Positions 6,992-15,625 of a DNA stretch of 18,774 nucleotides are shown piece by piece. How positions within the stretch are numbered: position 1 is the stretch's first letter; each line of letters starts with the position of its first letter. Location of the stretch: the NCBI GenBank assembly GCA_041781135.1, contig JBHAZV010000013.1:1-18774 (forward strand). The letters run 5' to 3'. The translations under genes and the position numbers were made by a program. The notes beneath the pieces were generated by a model. It was not told the origin of the DNA and did not search any database. It saw nothing but the letters and a program-made list of their open reading frames with translations. Source of the stretch: JAUMXJ01 sp041781135 (GTDB lineage: Bacteria; Bacillota; Clostridia; Peptostreptococcales; Acidaminobacteraceae).

Positions 6992-7537
6992 ATGGATTTA
7001 TTAAGAAAAATTAAGAAAAACATAAGGGATCAGAGAGGCGCGGCGATGATATGGGTTCTGATAGTGTTCATGGTCGTCTCGATCGCCTCTATGACGATCA
7101 TTTCGATCCAGCACGCTGATATAAGGGAAATAATGCAGCTCGAAAATCATCTTTCGGCATACTACGCCTCTCTGGGAGGAATGGAGCTTGGGCTTGCGGC
7201 GCTTATGAGCAGTTATAACGGCGGAACGCTGTTCAGCCACTTGGTTACGAACAGTGTGGTCAATAGTAATCTTGCGGATCACGCAAATACGAGCTATGTA
7301 CATAGGTATTACCAGACTCCGGACGGGATCTCGGCGTTTACGGCGATTCCGCCGGCCAATGCGGCAGTTTCGGTGGAGGTTCGCATTTACAGGTATCCTG
7401 ATTCCGACAAATGGATAGTCGTCGAGTCGGTGGGCACAGATCTTTCAAGCGGCGAATCTGCGACAAATTACCTCAGGGTAAATGCCGCAAACAATAAGGA
7501 AGTGCGCAGGGACGGCAGGTCTCTTGCCGATCTGTAG
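6992..7537 (+). CDS. PilX/GspK-like minor prepilin
   Basis: This 181-residue minor pilin-like protein has a short basic N-terminus ending QRG, which would be the prepilin peptidase site, followed by AAMIWVLIVFMVVSIASMTI, a 20-residue hydrophobic helix. It lacks Glu5, as GspK-type tip-initiating pseudopilins do, and the motif AYYASLGGMELGLAAL after the helix resembles the AYYxAEAGxE segment of PilX/GspK proteins. The C-terminal part is a small globular region without cysteines. The ATG at 6992 follows GGGAGG; a GTG two codons upstream overlaps that site. It is first in a run of three minor or modular pilins, so it may prime pilus assembly together with them. Family placement is by pattern, so moderate confidence. 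Confidence 0.75.
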   Translation: MDLLRKIKKNIRDQRGAAMIWVLIVFMVVSIASMTIISIQHADIREIMQLENHLSAYYASLGGMELGLAALMSSYNGGTLFSHLVTNSVVNSNLADHANTSYVHRYYQTPDGISAFTAIPPANAAVSVEVRIYRYPDSDKWIVVESVGTDLSSGESATNYLRVNAANNKEVRRDGRSLADL

Positions 7538-7568
7538 CAACAGAGGATCTTTGTAAAAGGAGGTTTTT

Positions 7569-9305
7569 ATGAAGAAGAGAGTTGGATATACTTTAGCTGA
7601 GGTCATTATAGTGGCAGTGCTGCTAGGACTTGTCATTTCTGTTAGTATTGGGATGCTCGTTACATCGCTTGCCGGCCAGAAGGCGTCCTATGCGGAATAC
7701 GATCTCCAGAGCAACCTCCGAATAGCCGGAATGCGGCTTACAAATGTCATAAATGAGTCTACAGCTGTATTCACCATAACCGAAGAAGACTTTGTGTTCG
7801 ACGCTGAAAAACCTTCGAACTCAACGCTTTCTGCGGAGTGGGATTACTATGGGATACTGGTCGAAAAAGATGAAAATGGCAAGACGCTCAGAGATAAGAA
7901 CGGGAATCTGATGGGCAGCAAGCTCGTAAAATATGAGTGGGTGCCTGCAAGCGGCGGCTCGGGCGGGAACCACAGGATGGTGTTGCTTGCGGACTCCGGC
8001 GATAATGCCAAGTTCAGTTTGAATTTCTTCAAGCCCTACAACGAGGATACAGGCGAGGCGCGGGGGCAGAAATTCATCGGTTTTAATGTCTGTCTTGTAA
8101 ATAACGACGGCAAAGGCGAGCCTCTATATGCAATCAGCTCTGAGCTCGAGGCGAAGAACGCCAATCAGGTGGTATTTAGAAATACAGATTATCAGAAGGC
8201 AGTTGCAATAGCGGTCAGGTCTATATCAAACATAGAAATAGATGTTAATAAGCAGGAGCATGTGACATTTGTACACATGGTTTTTGACGTATCCGGTTCG
8301 ATGAACTTTAATATAGCTGGTACTAATACTTCTAATAACGCTGATAAGCGTATTACAAAGCTAAAAAATGCTGCAGCTGCTATTATTGATAAATTTGCAG
8401 CGACGCCGGGTGTGGAGCTTGTGCTTTATACATTTAGCACGAGTGCAAATTACGAAAAAAGTCATAATATAGGTGGCAGCAACAAAATTTTTTATTCGCA
8501 TCCGGTATTTAAAAATATTGCAGGTTGGGCTGCTGTTGATTTGAATGGAACGCCGGTCTTGGATTTTGCTGCGGCAAAAACACTTGTGAATGAATTAAGT
8601 GCAGTGGGAGGTACAAATATCGCCGATGCATTCAGGAGGGTCTATCATAAAATTAGATTCATTAACACTACCTACAAGGAAAAGTATTACAAGAATGCAA
8701 CGCTGCATCACTATGTAATTTTCTTGATGGATGGACAGCCCACAATGATTTGTATGTATCAGAAAAATACAGATGATAATCCGGAAGTGTATTATTGCAG
8801 ATTTATTAAAAACGATTCAAATTATATTCTTAATGAATCCGACGGATATGGTGGAATGGTTTGGGATAAGGATTTTTCTGAATTTGTTTACAGAAGACCA
8901 CAGGGAAATGGAAGTGGAAATTTTCAGCTTCTGTATGGTACATATGGCAGCGGAATCAAAAATTCATATGCGCAGAGAGAAGCCATGGTTATATATCCGG
9001 AGCTGCTCGACGATTCCAAGCCTAACAAGAAATTATTTAACAATTCTTCTGTTGTGCAAAAATTATGCGTCGAAAAAATATACTACATAGGCTTTAGCGC
9101 AAATGAAGCGGACAATGCAATAATAGAAACTATCGCCAAGAACAGCGGATTAAAAAAGATAAAAGGCAGCGACAAATATACAAATGGTGATGTTTTCCTG
9201 TTTAGCGAGCTTGGAAGTAATTCAGAGCTTTACGATGTGTTTCAGAGTATCGCCGAGGATGTGCTCAAATCCAAGTGGATAATCGAGGGTCCTGGCAGCA
9301 AGTAG
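7569..9305 (+). CDS. Modular pilin with C-terminal von Willebrand A domain
   Basis: This 578-residue prepilin is fused to a vWA domain. The leader MKKRVG is followed by Y-T-L-A-E with Glu5, then the helix VIIVAVLLGLVISVSIGML and a pilin module to about residue 230. The vWA domain (about 234-560) has a complete metal-ion-dependent adhesion site: D240-V-S242-G-S244, T349 in GGTNIADA, and D388 in FLMDGQPT. Such proteins bind ligands through a divalent metal. The vWA modular pilin PilB of Streptococcus sanguinis is the described parallel, so a tip adhesin role is likely. The ribosome site is AAAGGAGGT, and the gap to the next modular pilin is 11 bases. By eye the vWA half is more AT-rich than the pilin half, suggesting a grafted module. 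Confidence 0.9.
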   Translation: MKKRVGYTLAEVIIVAVLLGLVISVSIGMLVTSLAGQKASYAEYDLQSNLRIAGMRLTNVINESTAVFTITEEDFVFDAEKPSNSTLSAEWDYYGILVEKDENGKTLRDKNGNLMGSKLVKYEWVPASGGSGGNHRMVLLADSGDNAKFSLNFFKPYNEDTGEARGQKFIGFNVCLVNNDGKGEPLYAISSELEAKNANQVVFRNTDYQKAVAIAVRSISNIEIDVNKQEHVTFVHMVFDVSGSMNFNIAGTNTSNNADKRITKLKNAAAAIIDKFAATPGVELVLYTFSTSANYEKSHNIGGSNKIFYSHPVFKNIAGWAAVDLNGTPVLDFAAAKTLVNELSAVGGTNIADAFRRVYHKIRFINTTYKEKYYKNATLHHYVIFLMDGQPTMICMYQKNTDDNPEVYYCRFIKNDSNYILNESDGYGGMVWDKDFSEFVYRRPQGNGSGNFQLLYGTYGSGIKNSYAQREAMVIYPELLDDSKPNKKLFNNSSVVQKLCVEKIYYIGFSANEADNAIIETIAKNSGLKKIKGSDKYTNGDVFLFSELGSNSELYDVFQSIAEDVLKSKWIIEGPGSK

Positions 9306-9316
9306 GGGGGTGTAAA

Positions 9317-12300
9317 ATGAAAAGAAAGGGATTTACGCTCGTAGAGGTGCTTATCGCCATGATGGTTCTGGCGATGGTTTCCGTTGTGTTTCTGGGTATG
9401 TTTTCGGGAGCATACAGCCTTCAGATGAGGGAAAAGGGTATAACTCAAAAAACGTTTTCGCTTCAGGAAAAAATAGAGCAGGAAATTGAGAGCAAAAAGA
9501 AGGAAGTTTTCGAATATGTAAATATACCGGCTTATAACGGCGGGGTATTCGGATTAAATAATTTTAATGTCGGTGCATACGCTGTGGCAGTGCCCGGAGA
9601 AAACCACGATTTTTATACAATTATCGCAAAAACCAATAACACAAGCTTTGCCGAGGTTGTTCCGCAGATAAGCAGTTTAGACTTGAAGTACAAATTCGGT
9701 GCTTCAGACATTATTCAAAGATACGCGTACATACCGACAAAAGACGAAGATAAAATGAGCGTGACGATTTCTCCGATGCTTGGCACGACTACAGATCTTC
9801 AGCACTACATGGTTTATTGGTATGCGTCCAATCCGTGGTTTGCAATCCCGAATGTCGATAATATTTTCAAGGTCAACAATGCCCAGGTTTTTCCGTATTT
9901 TCCGGACGATTATGAGTTGGTGCATCAGCAGATGCATTCGCTGAAAAGTTCCGAGATAAATCTTCCGGTGAAGCTTGAGCTTGGCGCAAGCGAACTGAAA
10001 AAGCTCGGAGGAAGGCATATTGTCGTATCGGCAGTTCCTGTAACAAAGCTTGCGCTGTTTGGAAAAGAAAAGCATACAGATCCGATTTTTCTCCACAGCG
10101 TGGAAAAAACCGATGATCTTCTGCTTCATTTTGACGCTTCGGTGGTAGATAAGTCCAATATTCAGGGCGTAAATCCGCGCAAGGTCATGAATCCGTATTC
10201 ATTCTACAGAGCAGGCAGTAGTATCGAATTTACATTTTCAGGTTCTAATCCGACATTATATGCCGGATATGAGCTTGAGGGCGCTTCCGATTCGATAACA
10301 TATTCGGGGTACGGTGTCAAGCTAAGAGCGGATTCTAAAATCAACATAACAAACAAAAGCGGAGATACAGCGACAATGTTTGTTATTGCACATACTGCGA
10401 GTGATGCCGATTTGACGGGCATTTTTACAAGTGCGCACGAGACAAGTGTGCAAGAGATTGCGCCTTCAAAGAATTACAAAATATATACAAGACTTTTGCC
10501 AAAAAATGAAAAAATCGAAATCGGTGTAAAATCCGGTGTGATCGAAGCTAATCTGCCAAGTGTTCTGGGCATACTTGTCTATAAGGGCAATAAAGGCGAT
10601 TTTATTAATGGCATCGATGCGGCTGTTGCGGGCAATTTTCAGAACAACGGAAGTCATGCTTATAATATCAAAAGGCTGCTCGATGTAAACGACGAGACGA
10701 TTGGCAGTTATGCGCTGCCTAATACTGTGACTGCAGTGCTTGCTGATGGTCGCCACAGGCAGGTTCCTGTGCAGTGGGGCACCTGGAAGGATTCTTTAAA
10801 TAATGAGGTCAGCGCGGAGCAGCTTAAGAAGGAGCTGTGGAATTTTACAGATTCTTCTAAGACATTTACAAATATCTGCACTTATTCGCAGCTTGAGAGC
10901 GGCGAGCCGCTGACCGCAAAGCTCACGCTCACCGTAAATCCTTGTCCTGTTAACGTTGCGATCACTCCAGATCCGGCGGCGGCGCCTGGAATGATTGTCG
11001 GCACCGAGCTCGAATACGGTTTTGTTGCAACTTTTGGTTCTGCAGACAAACCGCTGACCCCGCCTGATAGGTTTAAGCTTAAGTTTAGTTTGGCTAATGC
11101 GAATTCTGCGCAGATCACCGGCGGCATCAATACAGCAAATATTGCCGGAAGCATAAGCGGCGGTACGATAAAAGTAATGGGCAAAGGTCAGGCGTCGAAT
11201 AATAATACGATAATTGTCGATTTGGTCGAAGTGAATTCGGCGGGCGAATATATTGTAAAAAAACAGAATATTTGCACAAAGCAGTTCAAGGTTTACAGTC
11301 TTGCCGATGCGCTTCAGATAGCGCTGTCTCCAAAGGATCAGGTTCCTAAAATTTTAATCGGTGGCGAGTGTAAGTATGAGTACGAAATTACGCCGAGAAT
11401 ATCAGGACTCAAAGTGCCTGACGGCTTGAGCGTAGAGCTTGGTATTGTCGAAGGGGCGGTGGCGAAATTCAAAGAGAACAATGGCACGGTACTGAGAAAG
11501 CAGCAACCGAGCGGCAGTTTTGACGTAGTCGGCTTCAGCAAAGGCAGAACCGATATAAAGGCTGCGATAACTGGTGTAAATATTTCGCCTGCTCAAAATA
11601 ATTTGGAAGTGATCAGTATGTCGGATATACCTAATTTGGTGCTCTGGCTTGATGCAAAGGAGAATAACATTACAAATTTTGAAACATATAATAATACATA
11701 CATTACAAAATGGAAGGATATTTCGGGGAAGAACAATCATTTTACAGCCTACTATTATCCGGCACATATCGGCGGCGGCGGGGTGTCGTTTGATGGAAAC
11801 ATTCAGTATTTTAGCAGAAAAGGACTCAGCGATATAAACTATGGCAGAGAAAAGGCAAATTTAAGAAATTCTACTGTGTTTGTCGTTTCCGTAAGTTCTA
11901 ATAATGGAAAGGGAACGATATATTCGCAGGCGCGAACAAACAAAAATCATGCGACATTCCAGCTGGCGATAAATTCGGCTTCAAAAACTCTCAGTGCAAG
12001 CAGCGGTGAAAGTTTAGATTTTGCAAGTATTAGAGGCGATACATTCGCGGGTATGGCAGCTAATAAAGTCATTTCAGTAGTCAGTACAGAGGGAATCGGA
12101 TCTAATCTTTATGCGAATGTGTCATTGTACAATGCAGCTTCGGTGGTTTCATCCGAACGTGAATGGGTAAAAGCAAAGCTATTCGGTCACGAAGATGCTG
12201 ATTTTACAATAGGAATGGCGCAGCAAAGCAATAAAAAATATGAGTATTTCCAAGGGACAATCTACGAAGTGATCGTGTTTAACAGAAAACTTAGCGATGA

Positions 12301-12352
12301 CGAAATTGCAATGATTGTGCAATATCTGCGCGCAAAGTGGCTGAATAATTAG
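9317..12352 (+). CDS. Giant modular pilin with Ig-like and LamG-like lectin domains
   Basis: This 1011-residue prepilin has leader MKRKG, then F-T-L-V-E with Glu5 and the helix VLIAMMVLAMVSVVFLGMF. Further on: a pilin/beta-rich module to about 265; a region starting DLLLHFDAS (266-450) that may be a decayed lectin-like fold; a Big_4-like Ig domain with YALPNTVTAVLADGRHRQVP (465-550); two more beta-rich, probably Ig-like segments (about 560-765); and a LamG/concanavalin-like domain (about 772-1011). The last has NLVLWLDAKE, WKDISGKNNHF, FDGNIQYF and the closing GTIYEVIVFNRKLSDDEI with LRAKW. The LamG modular pilin PilC of S. sanguinis is the described parallel. The ATG at 9317 follows GGGGGGTG and begins exactly at the leader. 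Probably a stalk-displayed carbohydrate or protein adhesin at the tip; the ligand is unknown. Confidence 0.9.
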   Translation: MKRKGFTLVEVLIAMMVLAMVSVVFLGMFSGAYSLQMREKGITQKTFSLQEKIEQEIESKKKEVFEYVNIPAYNGGVFGLNNFNVGAYAVAVPGENHDFYTIIAKTNNTSFAEVVPQISSLDLKYKFGASDIIQRYAYIPTKDEDKMSVTISPMLGTTTDLQHYMVYWYASNPWFAIPNVDNIFKVNNAQVFPYFPDDYELVHQQMHSLKSSEINLPVKLELGASELKKLGGRHIVVSAVPVTKLALFGKEKHTDPIFLHSVEKTDDLLLHFDASVVDKSNIQGVNPRKVMNPYSFYRAGSSIEFTFSGSNPTLYAGYELEGASDSITYSGYGVKLRADSKINITNKSGDTATMFVIAHTASDADLTGIFTSAHETSVQEIAPSKNYKIYTRLLPKNEKIEIGVKSGVIEANLPSVLGILVYKGNKGDFINGIDAAVAGNFQNNGSHAYNIKRLLDVNDETIGSYALPNTVTAVLADGRHRQVPVQWGTWKDSLNNEVSAEQLKKELWNFTDSSKTFTNICTYSQLESGEPLTAKLTLTVNPCPVNVAITPDPAAAPGMIVGTELEYGFVATFGSADKPLTPPDRFKLKFSLANANSAQITGGINTANIAGSISGGTIKVMGKGQASNNNTIIVDLVEVNSAGEYIVKKQNICTKQFKVYSLADALQIALSPKDQVPKILIGGECKYEYEITPRISGLKVPDGLSVELGIVEGAVAKFKENNGTVLRKQQPSGSFDVVGFSKGRTDIKAAITGVNISPAQNNLEVISMSDIPNLVLWLDAKENNITNFETYNNTYITKWKDISGKNNHFTAYYYPAHIGGGGVSFDGNIQYFSRKGLSDINYGREKANLRNSTVFVVSVSSNNGKGTIYSQARTNKNHATFQLAINSASKTLSASSGESLDFASIRGDTFAGMAANKVISVVSTEGIGSNLYANVSLYNAASVVSSEREWVKAKLFGHEDADFTIGMAQQSNKKYEYFQGTIYEVIVFNRKLSDDEIAMIVQYLRAKWLNN

Positions 12353-12532
12353 GGGTGGTTTTTGAAAGATGAGGTCGTCGTATCAAAGATTATCAGAATA
12401 CAATAAAACATAACGAAAACAGAAAACGTACAAATGAATGCCTGCGCGGGGTATGCGGCGAACGCTTATGCATATGCAAAGGCAGCATATAAGCAAAAAA
12501 AGTTTATTATACAAACCAAACTGGGGGTTTTC

Positions 12533-14128
12533 TTGGCTAAGAAGAAGGAGATGATTTCGCTTGATATCGGAAGCAGCGCCATCAAGGGCGTGTACGGCTG
12601 GGTCAAGGACGGAAGTATCAGGGTATTGAGGACTGCGATTGTCGATATGCCTAAGGGTTGCTATCAGGGCGGCATCATAAGCGACAAATACGAGTTTGAG
12701 CGCGCTCTTGGCAGCGTTATCGAAAAATTGCAGGCGAGGACAAAGGATGTTGCTGTCGCTTTTGAGAGCAGCGAGATTATTAAGCGAGAACTTGTTGTTC
12801 CGAGGGCAGCGCCGGAGGATATCGCGGATCTTGTCTCGTACGAGATCACAAACTACCTGCCTATCGACATCGCAAATTATGTGATGCAGCACAAGGTAGT
12901 GAAGACCTTGGAGGACGGAAGGCTCGAAGTGCGCGTTTTTGCGGTGCCGCATAACATTGCGAGCGGGCTGTTTGACGCGATAAAGAATATCGGCTGCAAT
13001 CCTTACAAAATGGAGCTCAGCACAAACGGGCTTCAGCAGATTTTCGAGGGAGAGTTCGAAAACACTGCGGTAGTGGACATCGGTGCGGGTCACACCAATG
13101 TGGTGATTTTTGAGAATGGCTTGTTTGAGTTTAACAGGCTTGTGAGCGTTGGGCTCAGAATGTTCGAGGCTCCTTTGGAAAGGCTGAGGAGCTCTAATTC
13201 CGATACCTTGACGAGTCTTCTTCGCGAGCATGATGTCGCGCAGATTTGGAGCGATTATCGTTTTGGTGATTTGGCTTCTCGGGAAATGACGGACGAGAAG
13301 CGCGTGGCTGTCGAAGAAATTGTAGTTGCTATGGACTATCTGCTCGACGAGGTCGACAAGGTGGTGCAGTTCCATCTTAAGCGTGATTCAGAGCGCCGCA
13401 TAGATTCTGTCAGGATCAGCGGCGGGGGAAGTCTGCTTGGCGGCATGGCTGCGGCAATAGAGAAAAAGCTCTCTATACCTGCTTCGCTTCTGACTATTCC
13501 GAATGTAGGCGACATAGAGGAGGTGCAGGATTTTGTAAATGCTATTACGATTATGCCGGGCGATATGAACTTCTTTGCTCCGTTTGTCAAGGAGAAGCCT
13601 AAGACTGATTCGAGACGTCTGCTTGCGACTATTGCTGTGGTGCTTGCGGTTTTCGGCATTGTGTACCTGACGGCGGATGTTATGCTTCGGGAGAATGCCT
13701 TAAGAACGGAGATCGCCGCGCTCGATGCCCAGATAAACGATGTGGCACTAAATGCGGCAATAGAGCGTGTGGATGAAAAGCAGGCGTTGCTTGACAGAAT
13801 GCAGAACACACTGGAGGTTCTGCGCGCTGCAGATATCGCGCACCGGCTTCGAAATACCGTTAGCGATGAATTGATAGATCTTATCAATGCGCAGATACCG
13901 GACAAGGTGTTTTTGAGCGATATTAGTATCAGCTCCGACAGCGTACAGCTCAGCGGAACTTCTCATGACCATAATAATATTTCTCAGTTTGTCTACAATC
14001 TCAGAAAGACGGGGCGTTTTTCGGAGATTGATTTGGGCAATATTTCGGAGGACACATACGGCTACAGCTTCTCGGTGAATCTGCTGCTTGTGCCCGCTGT
14101 GGAGGAGGTAACAGATGAAAATAGATAA
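12533..14128 (+). CDS. pilM: PilM-PilN fusion, T4P alignment complex
   Basis: This 531-residue protein combines two normally separate proteins. Residues 1-345 are PilM, a cytoplasmic actin-like ATPase: phosphate-1 SLDIGSSAIKG (9-19), phosphate-2 VVDIGAGHTNVVIF (D182), adenosine loop ISGGGSLLGG (295-304). Residues 363-384 form one membrane helix (LLATIAVVLAVFGIVYLTADVM), followed by a periplasm-side coiled-coil and PilN-like ferredoxin fold to 531. A segment MNFFAPF before the helix may be the remnant of the PilN INLLP peptide that docks into PilM. The TTG at 12533 fits the PilM N-terminus (MAKKKEMISLDIG) and has GGGGG 5 bases upstream; an ATG at 12434 in frame lacks a ribosome site. The 180-base spacer before it holds a hairpin (12464-12494) but no clear promoter. 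It overlaps pilO by 14 bases. Confidence 0.9.
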   Translation: MAKKKEMISLDIGSSAIKGVYGWVKDGSIRVLRTAIVDMPKGCYQGGIISDKYEFERALGSVIEKLQARTKDVAVAFESSEIIKRELVVPRAAPEDIADLVSYEITNYLPIDIANYVMQHKVVKTLEDGRLEVRVFAVPHNIASGLFDAIKNIGCNPYKMELSTNGLQQIFEGEFENTAVVDIGAGHTNVVIFENGLFEFNRLVSVGLRMFEAPLERLRSSNSDTLTSLLREHDVAQIWSDYRFGDLASREMTDEKRVAVEEIVVAMDYLLDEVDKVVQFHLKRDSERRIDSVRISGGGSLLGGMAAAIEKKLSIPASLLTIPNVGDIEEVQDFVNAITIMPGDMNFFAPFVKEKPKTDSRRLLATIAVVLAVFGIVYLTADVMLRENALRTEIAALDAQINDVALNAAIERVDEKQALLDRMQNTLEVLRAADIAHRLRNTVSDELIDLINAQIPDKVFLSDISISSDSVQLSGTSHDHNNISQFVYNLRKTGRFSEIDLGNISEDTYGYSFSVNLLLVPAVEEVTDENR

Positions 14129-15593
14129 AAAGACGATGGTGCAGCTCGTCGTGCTGTTTGCGCTTTTGATCGGCGCGGCGTACTATTTTCTCTATTATGC
14201 GCCTGCTAATGAGAGGATTGCCGCGCTCGGCGCCGACAAGGCAGTTAAAGAAGACGAGCTGATGCAGAAGCAGATGAAGGTTGCAGTTGAGACGGATCTC
14301 GACAACCGGATTTTGGAGGCTTCGGACTACATCGAGAAGATAGGCGGCGTGATTTTTGTGGATGTCAAGCCGGAGGACGCGCTTAGAATTGCCGGAAAGC
14401 TCAATAAGGGCGGCAGGATTGTGTTCGACAGCGTGAACACGAGCCAGATTTCGGATGCCGAGGCGCAGTCGTTTGAAATACAGCAGCAGCTTAGCTTTAC
14501 TGCGGATTATTACGATGTTATGGAATATATGAGGTCGGTGCGAAAGTTTGACAAGCGCATCGCTATAAGCTCGGGCAGTTTTTCGCTCTTGGAATATGAC
14601 GACCTCGAGGCAGGAGCGGAAGGTGCTGCAGCTGATGCCGATAGCGCGGCAGCCGGTGACACTGCTGGCGAGTCGGCGGAAAGTGAGTCCGAGGGTACTT
14701 CCAGCGCTGACGGAGGCGGCACAGAAGGCGGCGAAAATGGCGGCACAGAAGGAGAAAGCAGCGAGGGCGGCACAGAGGGCGAAGACGGTTCTGAAGCAGA
14801 GGGTACAGAGAAAGGTTTGTCGGCTTCTCGCGAAAAATCATATAAGCTGGTTGTAAATCTTGTACTAAATTACCGTTCGCTTCCGATGCTTGAGCAGTTC
14901 GGCAATCGCGATGAACAGCTGATAAAGGACATCAAATCTAAGCGCGAGCTTGCAAAGGGACCTTTCAGCAAGTATGCGGACTATATTGCAGCATTGCAGC
15001 TTGAAAAAGAAAGGCAGAGTGCTGCAAACACGACAGAGGCGATTACGTTTACTTTTAATAATGTGGAGAATGACGGCAGTGCTGACGGTGGTTACGAGAG
15101 TTATAATCCTCGCTCCGTTGTAAATGGGTTCGATGATAATGCGTTCTTCTTTGTTGCCAGTGACCCTGACACTAAGGGCAGTGTGACTCGCTCTCTTATT
15201 AGAAAGAATGGCAGCCATTCTGCAAATCTTCTGTTTGATTTTATCACCGCTAAGGAATCGAATGTTGTAAGCGTTGTTTTTGAAAAAGAACAGCGGCTCG
15301 ATGTGCAGCCTGCCAATATCTATATGCAGGTGTATGCCTTTGAATCTTCTAACCATAGAATAGGAATGGTGCTGCTCGACTCTGCCGGCAGGGAGTTCAA
15401 GGTGACTCTTGCCGAAGCGGTGGATTGGGTTGAATGGAACGAGATAAGCGCGCCGCTGCCGGAGGGCATAACATATCCGTGTGTCGTGCAGAGGATTTTT
15501 GTTGAGGGTGTCGGTTATGGACAGAAGACTACAGGCAGATATATATTCGACCAGCTGGAAGTCGATTATCCGCAGCCGAATTTTGAATATTAG
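14115..15593 (+). CDS. pilO: PilO-like protein with acidic linker and extra beta domain
   Basis: This 492-residue protein starts as PilO: short cytoplasmic N-terminus, membrane helix at about 6-28 (VQLVVLFALLIGAAYYFLYY), coiled coil, and a ferredoxin-like part to about 160. Standard PilO is near 200 residues. Here a Gly/Glu/Ala/Ser linker (about 166-232) interrupts it, the PilO-like part resumes with YKLVVNLVLNYRSLPML, and a further C-terminal domain follows (about 325-492). That domain, with a core DWVEWNEISAPLPEGITYP and closing IFDQLEVDYP, resembles galactose-binding or CBM-like jelly rolls appended to surface enzymes. Located outside the membrane, it might bind cell-wall glycans and position the alignment complex. 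The ATG overlaps the end of pilMN, with GGAGGAGG upstream, so the two are translationally coupled. PilO identity rests on position and topology; the extra domain assignment is tentative. Confidence 0.78.
   Translation: MKIDKKTMVQLVVLFALLIGAAYYFLYYAPANERIAALGADKAVKEDELMQKQMKVAVETDLDNRILEASDYIEKIGGVIFVDVKPEDALRIAGKLNKGGRIVFDSVNTSQISDAEAQSFEIQQQLSFTADYYDVMEYMRSVRKFDKRIAISSGSFSLLEYDDLEAGAEGAAADADSAAAGDTAGESAESESEGTSSADGGGTEGGENGGTEGESSEGGTEGEDGSEAEGTEKGLSASREKSYKLVVNLVLNYRSLPMLEQFGNRDEQLIKDIKSKRELAKGPFSKYADYIAALQLEKERQSAANTTEAITFTFNNVENDGSADGGYESYNPRSVVNGFDDNAFFFVASDPDTKGSVTRSLIRKNGSHSANLLFDFITAKESNVVSVVFEKEQRLDVQPANIYMQVYAFESSNHRIGMVLLDSAGREFKVTLAEAVDWVEWNEISAPLPEGITYPCVVQRIFVEGVGYGQKTTGRYIFDQLEVDYPQPNFEY
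14715..14779 (+). repeat. In-gene repeats coding GGTEG linker
   Basis: The 14-base unit GGCGGCACAGARGG occurs at 14715, 14739 and 14766, in frame, coding Gly-Gly-Thr-Glu-Gly in the PilO linker. Spacings are 24 and 27 bases, so copy changes keep the frame and would only alter linker length. Confidence 0.8.
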
Positions 15594-15625
15594 CAGAGTG
15601 AACAGGAAGTGAACAGGAGATAAAT

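Noticed and set aside
6700..7014. 104-codon frame between pilin genes
   Set aside because: Starts inside the hairpin, has no ribosome site, crosses tandem repeats and overlaps the next gene's start.
12362..12406. 14-codon leader peptide (TTG start) before pilMN
   Set aside because: The GGGGTGG upstream is suggestive, but the peptide has no codon bias typical of attenuation and no terminator follows.
12383..13375. 330-codon minus-strand frame opposite pilMN
   Set aside because: Mirror of a strongly conserved PilM coding region; no ribosome site or recognisable protein.
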